DNA from: Bacteroidota bacterium
GTDB taxonomy: Bacteria; Bacteroidota; Bacteroidia; Cytophagales; Cyclobacteriaceae
Direction: 5' to 3'
Length of the DNA: 64,000 nucleotides
Assembly: GCA_018266055.1 (NCBI GenBank)
Contig: JAFDYT010000006.1
Location: forward strand, 1-64,000
Part shown: in pieces, positions 45,734 through 53,596 of the stretch
Layout: every line of letters starts with the position of its first letter
Position numbering within the stretch: the first letter of the stretch is position 1
Made by a program: the position numbers and the translations under genes
The notes under the pieces: generated by a model
The model's database searches: none
Told to the model about the DNA's origin: nothing
What the model saw: only the letters and a program-made list of their open reading frames with translations

Positions 45734-46286
45734 CGTACCTGATCTTTACCTTAAAACTTTTTCGCAGGCGGTCGAGTGCGCGGTAGGTGCGCATCTTGGC
45801 GCCGCTTTCTGTAATATCAAGGATAAACGCAATTTCCTTAAAATCTTTGTCTTCAAAGAACCGGAGCTGAAGTACTTCCAGCATATCGGCGGGCAGGTCC
45901 TTCATCAGTTCCAATAATTTAGTCAGCACTTCTTCAGAATAGTCTTCCTCCTCGCGGCCAAACAATTCGCGAATGCGCACTTCTTCCAGGCTATACACTT
46001 TACGCGATTTGATTTTGCGGTAGTGCTTGTTTACTTCATTGGATGCAATCTTGTACAGCCACGCCGAAACCGGGACTCCGCGAAACTCGAATTTGTTGAC
46101 GTTGCCAAGGGCAATCAGAAACGTTTGTGAGCACAGGTCGGCAGTAAGTTCTTCGCTGTCGGTCTGCGTGTAGATGAAATTAAAAATACGGTCGAAGTAT
46201 TTTTCATACAGCACACCAAAGGCAGCAGGATCTCTCCTCGCCCGGTTGATCGCCTCGAACTCTTGCCGTATTTCTTCTTCTGACAT
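45720..46286 (-). CDS. ECF-type RNA polymerase sigma factor
   Basis: The 188-residue protein has region 2 (RRDPAAFGVLYEKYFDRIFNF, then ELTADLCSQTFLIAL and the W-L-Y-K-I-A-S-N-E segment) and region 4 (LEVLQLRFFEDKDFKEIAFI followed by a helix-turn-helix). It directs RNA polymerase to a regulon, usually in response to envelope signals in this phylum. It shares a 55-bp divergent region with the SemiSWEET gene. The small membrane-protein and tonB genes follow downstream. Confidence 0.93.
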   Translation of the reverse strand: MSEEEIRQEFEAINRARRDPAAFGVLYEKYFDRIFNFIYTQTDSEELTADLCSQTFLIALGNVNKFEFRGVPVSAWLYKIASNEVNKHYRKIKSRKVYSLEEVRIRELFGREEEDYSEEVLTKLLELMKDLPADMLEVLQLRFFEDKDFKEIAFILDITESGAKMRTYRALDRLRKSFKVKIRYDGKE

Positions 46287-46315
46287 TGCGGGAAGTTAAT
46301 TAAAACTTAGATTTG
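46286..46315 (+). promoter_or_regulatory. Promoter of SemiSWEET gene
   Basis: TTG (46286-46288), 19 nt, then TAGATTTG (46308-46315) match the Bacteroidota -33/-7 pattern exactly. Transcription would begin near 46320, leaving a leader of about 22 nt before the ATG at 46342. The -33 box overlaps the divergent ECF sigma start codon. Confidence 0.65.
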
Positions 46316-46335
46316 TTTTCGAAATCCTAACGCAA
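46302..46335 (-). promoter_or_regulatory. Candidate promoter of ECF sigma operon
   Basis: On the minus strand, TTG (46335-46333), 23 nt, then TAAGTTTT (46309-46302), one mismatch from TAnnTTTG. It overlaps the divergent SemiSWEET promoter, so only one polymerase might use the region at a time. Spacing is at the long end, so this is a weak call. Confidence 0.3.
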
Positions 46336-46341
46336 AACAAA

Positions 46342-46599
46342 ATGAATTCAATCGAGTGGGTAGGTTACTTAGGGTCTTTCCTGACGTCCATTACATTTGT
46401 TCCGCAAGTGTACAAATCCTGGCAAACCAAAAGTGTAGGTGACCTGAGTGTGTGGATGATTTCAATTATTATTTCAAGCGCCCTTGTGTGGCTTGTGTAT
46501 GGAATATCTATTAGCAGTGGGCCAGTGATTTTAGCGAACTCCATGGTTTTTGTGATGACCGTTACGCTTTTAGTTTTTAAATTCAGTTTTAAAAAATAA
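46342..46599 (+). CDS. SemiSWEET-type sugar transporter (PQ-loop)
   Basis: The 85-residue protein has three helices and the PQ-loop motif TFVPQVYKSW (P21-Q22), then a W-x-I-S-x-x-S-x-x-W-L-V-Y-G segment. These are typical of bacterial SemiSWEETs, which work as dimers and move mono- or disaccharides across the inner membrane. The size equals that of the family. The 68-residue gene starts 2 nt after the stop and is co-transcribed. Confidence 0.92.
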   Translation: MNSIEWVGYLGSFLTSITFVPQVYKSWQTKSVGDLSVWMISIIISSALVWLVYGISISSGPVILANSMVFVMTVTLLVFKFSFKK

Positions 46600-46601
46600 G
46601 A

Positions 46602-46808
46602 ATGAAAGGCCTTGCGTTCAGCTCGCTTAGGGTGGGGAAGAAATACCGCATCGTCAATTTCGGCGACACCAATGAATTTGAAATAGAACACGTGCTTGGC
46701 AATGGCGACTTCGCGATCAAAGATTTGCTCACGCTGGAGCGGCACCGACTACGTGACTTATATAAATTCGGAAAGGGAAAGGATTTTGAAATCCGCGAAC
46801 TTGAATGA
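46602..46808 (+). CDS. Small protein, 68 aa, function unknown
   Basis: The 68-residue product has no signal peptide or known domain. It begins MKGLAFSSLRVGKKYRIVNF and has a strand pattern (NEFEIEHVL, DFAIKDLL) that suggests a small beta barrel, followed by KGKDFEIRELE. It starts 2 nt after the SemiSWEET stop. The layout resembles that of the 63-residue protein at 42124-42315. Confidence 0.6.
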   Translation: MKGLAFSSLRVGKKYRIVNFGDTNEFEIEHVLGNGDFAIKDLLTLERHRLRDLYKFGKGKDFEIRELE

Positions 46809-46813
46809 TAATT

Positions 46814-46880
46814 GTTAATGGTTATCCGTTAATTGTTATCGGGTCAGACAACCATTAACGAATAACTATTAACCGATAAC
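46814..46880. repeat. AT-rich inverted repeats in convergent intergenic region
   Basis: GTTAATGGTT (46814-46823) pairs with AACCATTAAC (46850-46859). GTTATCGG (46835-46842) pairs with CCGATAAC (46873-46880). Related units recur as GTTAAT(T/G)GTTA. It lies between the convergent 68-residue gene and the DUF4139 gene, so it could work as a two-way terminator, though no long U-tract follows on either side. Confidence 0.5.
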
Positions 46881-46883
46881 ATC

Positions 46884-48488
46884 TCAGAGTCCATTCACTT
46901 GTTTGTCTTTCGGATACTTCACCTCGTATTTGAAGACGATCTTTTTAGTCTCGTTGGGTTGCAGATTCAAATCCCACGAAAGCTTGCCCGTATCTTTGTT
47001 GTATTTCGCTCCGGCGATGTCGATGGCCGTCACTTCGATCTGACTGTTTTGCGAAACTGGGATCTGATCCTCCACAGAAATTTTTACGGCTTCGGTTTTG
47101 GTGTTGCGCACCGAAATCTCCCACGCGTATGTCTCACGCTGGTTGGTACCAATGAATTTTCGTGTGGTCAATTCTTTTTGTTTCTCACGCTTTACCACGA
47201 TGCGTTTGTCGCGGCCCAACGAAAGTGAAAGTGTGTCTTTGATGTTGTTCGGGTCGATGTACGATTTTCCCGTAAAGGTGCCTTCAAAGAAAATGTTGGC
47301 TTCTCCGGGCAACAGACTCAACTCTTCCCAGCCAATGGCTTTGGCAATCAGGAATGCATCGTTGTCAAGCTTGGGTGCGGTAGAATAATTGTAGTCGGCT
47401 TTCAATTCGTAATTGCGGATGTCCACCAGCGTAGGTTTGCTTGCCGAAGCCACCGTGTAAGGCAAAGAGATATCAAATTCAGTATTGAGGGAAGTTTGAA
47501 TGGTTGAAACATAACCGGCAACAGAAGATGCCGCATCAAGTTTCGCTGAATCGTTAATTTCCCTTTCTGCATTTTTGTAAACTGCCATCGGAGCTGCGCT
47601 GTAACGGTATTTTGCAGATCTCACAACTGGTTGATACAAATCCAAATACCACGCAACCAACTCCGGCTTCAACCCGCTTTGGCTTGGGTTAGCGGTAGAA
47701 AGTTTCAGTTTCACATTCTTCCATTCTTCACCCGTGCTTTGAAACACATTGGCTTTGTAGTTCAACTGTAGCGGGCTTTTGGTGTTGATGGCGCGAATAT
47801 CGTATTGCGGCGTCCAGCCAGCGTTACTCACCACGTAACTGATTTCAAGATCGGCACTGGTGGCGGCATCGGCCGAAACACTTACCACAATTTCGCTGGT
47901 GTTGCGCTGGTGCAATTCATTTTGTGTGTTGATCTGCTGTTGCAAGTGCACGATGCGCTCGTTCAATTTTTTGATCTTGTCGTCTTCTTTCATGCGCGAC
48001 GCCGCGATATCGGTAAGGCGCGCACGGTAAAAGTCGGCCATCGCCTTCAGTTCCGTTACCGTCAGGTTTTGGTTGTTGCCGCCGATCTTCTGATTGCTCA
48101 GCAACATCTGTTCTTCTTTGGCAAGAATTTCTTTTTGTGTGTTTTCAAAGGTCGCCTGGTTTTGCAAAAGTTCGACTGAGTCTTTCAGTTGCTTCAGACC
48201 TTTGGGCATATTCAGCTCCGACAAATAATTCTGCTGATGGCTGGTGCCGAGGATTATAAAATTGCCCTTTCCGGAAATCTGAATGCTTTCCGGATCTAAC
48301 ATGGATGTAAGCCCGTTGACGATCAAATTTGTTTTTCCTGCATTTAACTGAGTGTGAACTTGTCGAGTTACCTGCGCCCGGTTAAGGAAGACGGTAACAT
48401 CCGTTATTCTTGAGCCCGCTGATTGATTGGTCTGGGCCAAGCATTCGCCTGCCCACATACCTAATAGTACTACCACTAACTTTTTCAT
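46884..48488 (-). CDS. Exported DUF4139-family protein
   Basis: The 534-residue protein has a signal peptide (MKKLVVVLLGMWAGECLAQ). The N-terminal part (about 26-110) is the DUF4140-like beta domain, followed by a long coiled coil (about 95-190, with KEEQMLLSNQKIGG and KKLNERIVHLQQQIN), then the C-terminal DUF4139 domain (about 200-530: VSNAGWTPQYDIRA, YKANVFQSTGEEWKN, VKLKLSTANPSQSG, and the later NP-T-K-K-I-V type end). This layout is known as the mucoidy-inhibitor A-like family. It is likely periplasmic; the exact function is not established. Confidence 0.88.
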   Translation of the reverse strand: MKKLVVVLLGMWAGECLAQTNQSAGSRITDVTVFLNRAQVTRQVHTQLNAGKTNLIVNGLTSMLDPESIQISGKGNFIILGTSHQQNYLSELNMPKGLKQLKDSVELLQNQATFENTQKEILAKEEQMLLSNQKIGGNNQNLTVTELKAMADFYRARLTDIAASRMKEDDKIKKLNERIVHLQQQINTQNELHQRNTSEIVVSVSADAATSADLEISYVVSNAGWTPQYDIRAINTKSPLQLNYKANVFQSTGEEWKNVKLKLSTANPSQSGLKPELVAWYLDLYQPVVRSAKYRYSAAPMAVYKNAEREINDSAKLDAASSVAGYVSTIQTSLNTEFDISLPYTVASASKPTLVDIRNYELKADYNYSTAPKLDNDAFLIAKAIGWEELSLLPGEANIFFEGTFTGKSYIDPNNIKDTLSLSLGRDKRIVVKREKQKELTTRKFIGTNQRETYAWEISVRNTKTEAVKISVEDQIPVSQNSQIEVTAIDIAGAKYNKDTGKLSWDLNLQPNETKKIVFKYEVKYPKDKQVNGL

Positions 48489-48535
48489 CGTTTTGATTTT
48501 ATTCTATGATTCATTCTGCACGCTAATTCCACACT

Positions 48536-48543
48536 CAAAGGTA
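48536..48543 (-). promoter_or_regulatory. -7 element TACCTTTG for the DUF4139 gene
   Basis: The minus strand reads TACCTTTG, an exact TAnnTTTG match 47 nt upstream of the ATG at 48488. No good -33 TTG is visible. Confidence 0.4.
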
Positions 48544-48655
48544 AAAAATTTTAAAGCCGGGCATCCATTTACACCGTTTGCGGAAGCTGATTTTAAAAAT
48601 AATTAGCCACAGGCGTTGGAAAGCTGTGATTAAACTGATTACTTGGGCAACTCAA

Positions 48656-48763
48656 ATGCATAAGCAACACGCCATATCATCTATTATTACCGCTGGCAGC
48701 ACCGTTGCAACCATTTCATTCGTGGTGACTATCACCACTATTACGACCATTATTACGGGGTAA
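48656..48763 (+). CDS. thrL: Threonine operon leader peptide
   Basis: A 35-codon frame starts at ATG 48656 and ends at TAA 48761. Its product has nine Thr and eight Ile, and the C-terminal half is almost entirely Thr, Ile and Val (VVTITTITTIITG). This is the same design as E. coli ThrL, where ribosome stalling at Thr and Ile codons decides whether a downstream terminator forms. The end of the frame is 94 nt before thrA. It is followed by hairpins and a U-tract terminator. An upstream in-frame TTG could extend the frame but is less likely. The name thrL is by position and content, not by homology. Confidence 0.75.
   Translation: MHKQHAISSIITAGSTVATISFVVTITTITTIITG
48722..48738 (+). promoter_or_regulatory. 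Hairpin in the Thr-codon run of the leader
   Basis: GTGGTGA (48722-48728) and TCACCAC (48732-48738) form a 7-bp stem with a 3-nt loop inside the leader frame. An alternative: 48721-48727 could pair with 48794-48800 (7 bp, two GU pairs), which is the 5' arm of the terminator. Either may take part in attenuation switching. Confidence 0.4.
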
Positions 48764-48771
48764 CCCGTAAT
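48752..48771 (+). promoter_or_regulatory. Hairpin over the leader-peptide stop codon
   Basis: ATTACGGG and CCCGTAAT form a perfect 8-bp stem closed by a GTAA (GNRA-type) loop. The leader stop TAA is in the loop and last stem base. Such a hairpin could be the pause or antiterminator-blocking structure of an attenuator. Confidence 0.5.
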
Positions 48772-48793
48772 CACTACCATATCGCCCCCATAC

Positions 48794-48838
48794 CATCATG
48801 CTGTTTCCAGGAAGCGGCCACTGATGTCTGTTTTTTTT
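48794..48838 (+). terminator. Attenuator terminator before thrA
   Basis: The 5' arm CATCATGCTGTTT pairs with AAGCGGC-(C)-A-(C)-TGATG, about 13 bp with two single-base bulges and two GU pairs around a CCAGG loop. After TCTG comes a run of eight Ts (48831-48838). It lies 20 nt before the thrA ATG and 31 nt after the leader stop. This is an intrinsic terminator placed upstream of the genes it controls, as expected for attenuation. Confidence 0.7.
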
Positions 48839-48857
48839 ACACACTATTATTTGGTTT

Positions 48858-51305
48858 ATGAAAATTTTAAAGTTTGGCGGCTCATCAGCCTCCACCCCGG
48901 AAAGAATAAAATCGATTATCGAAATCGTAAAGCCGAACCTGAAAGAAGATGTGGCGATCGTTTTCTCTGCCTTTGGTGGCGTCACCGACCAGCTCATCAA
49001 CCTCAGCAAGCTGGCGCTGGAAGGAAATCTCGATTACAAACAAAAACTTGAGCAACTGGAGAAGCGGCACCTCGACGCTGTGCGCGAGCTCACTCAGGTC
49101 TCCACGCAAAGTGGAATATTAGCGCAGGTAAAAGTTCAGATCAACGAACTGGAAGATGTGCTTCACGGAATTTTTCTGGTAAAGGAAAGGACGCCGCGCA
49201 CGCTGGATTACATCATGAGCTTCGGCGAGCGGCTCTCGGCCTACATCATCAGCGAAGCGTTCAAAGACAAAGGTCTGGCGGTAGAGTACCTCGATGCCCG
49301 CAAGGTGATTCGCACCGACAATCAGTTTGGTTATGCCAAGGTAGATTTTGAAACGACGCACAAACTCATCCGCGATCATTTTAAAAATCACGCCGATGTG
49401 CAGATCATCACGGGTTTTATCGCTACCTCTGAAAGTGGCGAAACTACAACTCTTGGCCGCAGTGGTTCGGATTATACTGCAGCCATTTTTGCTGGCGCGC
49501 TGCAGGCGTCAACGCTCGAAATCTGGACCGACGTAGACGGAATGATGACCGCCGATCCGAGGCTGGTGAAAAAATCTTTCACCGTACCCAAGATGAGCTA
49601 CGAAGAAGCCATGGAGCTCTCGCACTTTGGTGCTAAGGTGATCTTCCCTTCCACCATGCAACCGGCCATGGCCAACCGTATTCCTATTTGGATAAAAAAT
49701 ACGTTCAACCCGAAAGCCGTAGGCACAGTCATCAGTGCCGACTCGGTGAATGGCAAGCTGATCAAAGGAATTTCGTCGATGAACAACATCAGCCTGCTCA
49801 ATGTGCAGGGCAGCGGATTGCTCGGTGTCGTGGGCGTTTCCATGCGGTTGTTCTCTACGCTGGCCCGCGAAAAAGTAAACGTCATCCTCATCAGTCAGGC
49901 TTCGTCAGAACACTCTATTTGTATTGCTATCGAAACGGACTCAGCCGCTCGGGCAAAAGCTTCGTTGGAAAAAGAATTCCTTCATGAAATTCAGGATGAA
50001 CTGATCGACGAGATCAAAGTGGTGCAAGGGCTTTCGATTGTCGCCGTGGTAGGCGACGGCATGAAGCACCATCCCGGCACCAGCGGACGGATGTTTAGCG
50101 CGCTGGGAAAAAATGGTGTGAATGTAGTGGCCATCGCGCAAGGTTCATCCGAGCGAAACATCTCTACCGTAATTCAGCAATCAGACGTATCAAAAGCGCT
50201 TAACGTACTTCACGACGCATTCTTCCTCTCCGATATCAAAACGACATACGTTTTCCTTGTCGGGACAGGATTGATCGGAAGCACACTGATCAACCAGGTG
50301 AAAGAGCAGTTTCAAAAACTTTCTTCGCACAACAAACTTGAAATCAAACTGGCTGGAATTGCCAACAGCAAAAAAATGCTGTTCGATGAAAATGGTCTTC
50401 AGTTGGAGTCGTGTGTAGCGCAGATGAAAGAACACGGCGAAGTAATGAACCTGAAGGAGTTTGTGCGCAAGATGATTTACCTGAACTTGCCCAGCAGCGT
50501 GTTCGTGGATTGTACTTCAAGCGCCGACGTCGCTGCCAACTACGAGGAAGTTCTTTCGGCCAATATCTCAATCGTGACGCCCAACAAAAAAGCGAATTCG
50601 GGAGCATACGAAAATTATCAGCGACTAAAACAAATCGCGCTGGCACGTGGCGTTCGTTTTCTTTACGAGACCAACGTTGGCGCCGGCCTTCCGGTGATCA
50701 ATACGTTGAACGATTTGCTGCTTAGTGGTGACAAAGTAATTCGCATCGAAGGCGTACTCAGCGGCACATTGAATTTCATTTTCAGTTCATTCACGAAAGG
50801 AAAAAATTTCAGCGACGTAGTAGCTGAAGCCAAAGCAAAAGGCTACACCGAGCCCGACCCACGCGACGATTTAAGCGGGATGGACGTGGCTCGTAAAATA
50901 CTTATCCTCGCTCGCGAAGCTGGCGCCGTACTTGAACTCAGCGATATCGAAGTAGAAAATCTTGTTCCCGAAAATTGCCGAGGCGAAATGAGCGCCGATG
51001 CATTTCTGGCGAAGATCAAAGATCACGATGCTCATTTTGAAAAACTTCGCGCACACGCCGAGGCCAAAGACAAGAAGCTGCGCTATCAGGCAATTTTTGA
51101 AAACGGAAAAGCCTCTGTGAAATTGGGAACCGTGGCCAGCAGTCATCCTTTTTATTCCTTGTCGGGAAGTGACAACATCATTTTGCTCACCACTGAGCGT
51201 TACCACGACCGGCCGATGGTGATTCGCGGGCCAGGCGCAGGAGCTGAAGTGACAGCCGCCGGAGTTTTTGCTGACATCATTCGCATCGGAAATTATTCGC
51301 ATTGA
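48858..51305 (+). CDS. thrA: Bifunctional aspartokinase/homoserine dehydrogenase
   Basis: The 815-residue enzyme fuses aspartokinase (1 to about 300; MKILKFGGSSAS start, IITGFIA, TTTLGRSGSDYTAA), two ACT regulatory domains (about 310-460; VGVSMRLFSTLA and ERNISTVI) and homoserine dehydrogenase (about 465-815; NAD(P)-binding GTGLIGSTLINQ). It catalyses the first and third steps from aspartate to threonine. Feedback inhibition by threonine is expected from the ACT region. It is the first gene of thrABC. thrB overlaps or immediately follows its stop. Confidence 0.97.
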   Translation: MKILKFGGSSASTPERIKSIIEIVKPNLKEDVAIVFSAFGGVTDQLINLSKLALEGNLDYKQKLEQLEKRHLDAVRELTQVSTQSGILAQVKVQINELEDVLHGIFLVKERTPRTLDYIMSFGERLSAYIISEAFKDKGLAVEYLDARKVIRTDNQFGYAKVDFETTHKLIRDHFKNHADVQIITGFIATSESGETTTLGRSGSDYTAAIFAGALQASTLEIWTDVDGMMTADPRLVKKSFTVPKMSYEEAMELSHFGAKVIFPSTMQPAMANRIPIWIKNTFNPKAVGTVISADSVNGKLIKGISSMNNISLLNVQGSGLLGVVGVSMRLFSTLAREKVNVILISQASSEHSICIAIETDSAARAKASLEKEFLHEIQDELIDEIKVVQGLSIVAVVGDGMKHHPGTSGRMFSALGKNGVNVVAIAQGSSERNISTVIQQSDVSKALNVLHDAFFLSDIKTTYVFLVGTGLIGSTLINQVKEQFQKLSSHNKLEIKLAGIANSKKMLFDENGLQLESCVAQMKEHGEVMNLKEFVRKMIYLNLPSSVFVDCTSSADVAANYEEVLSANISIVTPNKKANSGAYENYQRLKQIALARGVRFLYETNVGAGLPVINTLNDLLLSGDKVIRIEGVLSGTLNFIFSSFTKGKNFSDVVAEAKAKGYTEPDPRDDLSGMDVARKILILAREAGAVLELSDIEVENLVPENCRGEMSADAFLAKIKDHDAHFEKLRAHAEAKDKKLRYQAIFENGKASVKLGTVASSHPFYSLSGSDNIILLTTERYHDRPMVIRGPGAGAEVTAAGVFADIIRIGNYSH

Positions 51306-51307
51306 TC

Positions 51308-52246
51308 ATGGATAAGAATAAATCAGTAAAGGTTTTTGCACCTGCCTCCATCGGCAATGTGTCGTGCGGGTTTGATGTACTTGGTCTTGCCGTTGATTCG
51401 CCAGGCGACGAAGTGTTACTTTCGTTCAATGATTCCGCGCAGGTTACCATCGCGGCGATCATTGGCGATGACGGAAGACTTCCGTTGGAAGCGAACAAAA
51501 ATACAGCCGGTGTCGCGGTGATTGAATTCCTGAAGTCGATCAACAAAACGCAGGGAGTGGAAATCACGCTTTATAAAAATTTGCCGCTGGGTAGTGGCAT
51601 GGGTTCTAGTGCTGCTAGCGCTGTAGCCGCTGTGGTAGCGATCAATCATTTGATGGGCAGTCCGATGAAGCGCGAAGACTTGCTTCCTTTTGTGATGGAA
51701 GCAGAGCGCATCGCCTGCGGTTCGGCGCATGCCGACAATGCAGCGCCGAGTTTGCTCGGAGGCTTAATCCTTATCCGTGAAAATCATCCACTCGATATCA
51801 TCAGCATCCCAACGCCTGAGGAATTGTTTTGTGTGCTGGTGCATCCGCACGTAGAAGTAAAGACAAAAGACGCGCGGTCGGTCTTGAAAGCCACTATTCC
51901 GCTGAAAGATGGAATTAAACAATGGGCCAACACCGCTGCACTCGTCGCCGGTATGATGAAAAAAGATTACGCGCTCATTGGCCGCTCGCTGGTAGATGTG
52001 GTAGCTGAGCCATTGCGCTCTGATTTGATTCCCGGTTTTGAAAAAGTAAAAAAGGCAGCGCTGCAAAATGGCGCGTTGGGTTGCGGCATCTCCGGCTCAG
52101 GGCCTACTATTTTTTGTCTTTGCCAAGGAAAGGAAAACGCCACACGTGCAGGCAACGCCATACAACTGGAGTTTGAATCGCTTCGGCTGCAAAGTGAAAT
52201 TTATATTTCAGAAGTAAACCGAAAAGGGGCTTATATCATTGATTAA
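51308..52246 (+). CDS. thrB: Homoserine kinase
   Basis: About 312 residues from the ATG at 51308 (the TTG at 51302 is less likely). It is a GHMP kinase: the ATP-binding loop PLGSGMGSSAASAVAAVVA (about 90-105), the N-terminal VFAPASIGNVSCGFD motif, and the late ALGCGISGSGPTIF segment are present. It phosphorylates homoserine, the fourth step of threonine synthesis. The ATG lies 2 nt after the thrA stop. Confidence 0.96.
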   Translation: MDKNKSVKVFAPASIGNVSCGFDVLGLAVDSPGDEVLLSFNDSAQVTIAAIIGDDGRLPLEANKNTAGVAVIEFLKSINKTQGVEITLYKNLPLGSGMGSSAASAVAAVVAINHLMGSPMKREDLLPFVMEAERIACGSAHADNAAPSLLGGLILIRENHPLDIISIPTPEELFCVLVHPHVEVKTKDARSVLKATIPLKDGIKQWANTAALVAGMMKKDYALIGRSLVDVVAEPLRSDLIPGFEKVKKAALQNGALGCGISGSGPTIFCLCQGKENATRAGNAIQLEFESLRLQSEIYISEVNRKGAYIID

Positions 52247-52251
52247 CGACC

Positions 52252-53547
52252 ATGAGATTTTACAGTACAAATACTACACAGCAATTCGTAACGCTTCAGC
52301 AAGCCGTGATCCAGGGACTTGCGCCCGACAACGGGCTTTATATGCCTGAACAAATTCCGGTTTTTCCTTCCGAATTTTTTAAAACCCTTTCGGGGAAAAC
52401 CTTTCAGGAAATTGCGCTGGCTGTGGCCAAGCCTTTTGTCGGTGACGAAATTCCGGAAGAGCAACTCCAAACAATCATTCACAACACCATCACCTTCGAT
52501 GCACCGCTGGTGGAAGTAGAAAAAAATATTTTTTCACTTGAGCTATTTCATGGGCCGACGGCTGCTTTCAAAGATTTTGGCGCGCGATTCATGTCGCAGG
52601 TGCTAGGGTATTTTGCGCAGCAACAAAAGCGGGAGATCGTCATCCTGGTTGCCACGTCGGGCGACACAGGAAGTGCCGTGGCAAACGGGTTTTTAGGTGT
52701 CCCCGGCACACGCGTGATCGTGCTTTATCCTTCCGGAAAGGTCAGCGACATTCAGGAAAAACAATTCACTACGCTCGGAAAGAACATTACCGCCGTGGAA
52801 GTTTCCGGCACGTTTGATGATTGCCAGCGATTGGTGAAACAGGCTTTTTTAGATGAAGAATTAAAATCGAAATTCTTTCTTACGTCGGCCAACTCCATCA
52901 ACATTGCGCGATTGATTCCACAGTCATTTTATTATTTCTATGCATGGTCGCGGTTAGCGCAACAGAATGAAGTTGTGTTTTGTGTCCCCAGCGGAAATTT
53001 TGGAAATCTCACCGCCGGACTTTTTGCGCAGCGCATGGGCTTGCCTATTCAGCATTTTGTAGCAGCCACCAATGCCAATGACATCGTGCCGCAGTATCTC
53101 AACACCACGCAATTCTCGCCACGGCCATCGGTGCAGACCATCAACAACGCGATGGATGTAGGAAACCCCAGCAACTTTGCTCGTATGCTGGATTTGTTTC
53201 ATCACGATCATAAAGCGATGTCTCGGGCAATCACAGGATATTCTTTTTCAGACCAGGAAACGCAGGCTGCGATGATTGATGTGTTTAAAAATTTAAACTA
53301 CGTGCTTGATCCGCACGGCGCCATCGGCTATCTCGGTATAAAAAAATACCTGAAGCAGCATCCCTCTGCCACTGGTGTTTTTCTGGAGACCGCTCATCCA
53401 GCCAAGTTTCCTGACGTGGTAGAAAGCACGCTGAGCACCCGAGTCGCCATTCCTGATTCATTGCAGCGATTTTTGTCGGGCAAAAAAGAAACCATTGCTT
53501 GCTCCACAACATTTGCTGACTTCAAAAAAGTACTGAACCACATTTGA
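52252..53547 (+). CDS. thrC: Threonine synthase
   Basis: The 431-residue PLP enzyme turns O-phosphohomoserine into threonine. The cofactor Lys is K107 in HGPTAAFKDFGARF; the ATSGDTGSAVA phosphate-binding loop and the SANSINIARL segment are also visible. The N-terminus (MRFYSTNTTQ) and overall size fit the bacterial ThrC form that includes an N-terminal helical part. It starts 5 nt after the thrB stop and ends the thrABC operon. Confidence 0.97.
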   Translation: MRFYSTNTTQQFVTLQQAVIQGLAPDNGLYMPEQIPVFPSEFFKTLSGKTFQEIALAVAKPFVGDEIPEEQLQTIIHNTITFDAPLVEVEKNIFSLELFHGPTAAFKDFGARFMSQVLGYFAQQQKREIVILVATSGDTGSAVANGFLGVPGTRVIVLYPSGKVSDIQEKQFTTLGKNITAVEVSGTFDDCQRLVKQAFLDEELKSKFFLTSANSINIARLIPQSFYYFYAWSRLAQQNEVVFCVPSGNFGNLTAGLFAQRMGLPIQHFVAATNANDIVPQYLNTTQFSPRPSVQTINNAMDVGNPSNFARMLDLFHHDHKAMSRAITGYSFSDQETQAAMIDVFKNLNYVLDPHGAIGYLGIKKYLKQHPSATGVFLETAHPAKFPDVVESTLSTRVAIPDSLQRFLSGKKETIACSTTFADFKKVLNHI

Positions 53548-53584
53548 ATGGAAGATTTACATTTCCTCCTTCTCAAATAAAATT

Positions 53585-53592
53585 TAGTTTTG
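53585..53592 (+). promoter_or_regulatory. -7 promoter element TAGTTTTG for Ldh gene, predicted leaderless
   Basis: TAGTTTTG is a full TAnnTTTG match and is followed by CAGC then the ATG at 53597, only 4 nt. Transcription would start at or by the ATG. A clear -33 TTG at 17-23 nt was not found. Confidence 0.45.
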
Positions 53593-53596
53593 CAGC

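Larger units (their letters stand above)
48489..48857. other. Region upstream of thrA with leader peptide and attenuator
   Basis: The 369 bases between the DUF4139 gene and thrA hold a minus-strand -7 element, a leader-peptide frame, two hairpins and a terminator, each listed separately. Between 48544 and 48655 I see no further element of note, except TTG 21 nt before TACTTGGG (ending about 48646), a weak candidate promoter for the leader. Confidence 0.55.

Noticed and set aside
47805-48179. 124-codon plus-strand open frame inside the DUF4139 gene
   Set aside because: It is antisense to a well-supported gene and has no recognisable domain or start signal; shadow frames of this length are usual in GC-balanced genes.
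48578-48655. N-terminal extension of the leader-peptide frame from TTG
   Set aside because: The ATG at 48656 gives a compact Thr/Ile-rich leader; the extension is not Thr-rich and starts with a rare codon.
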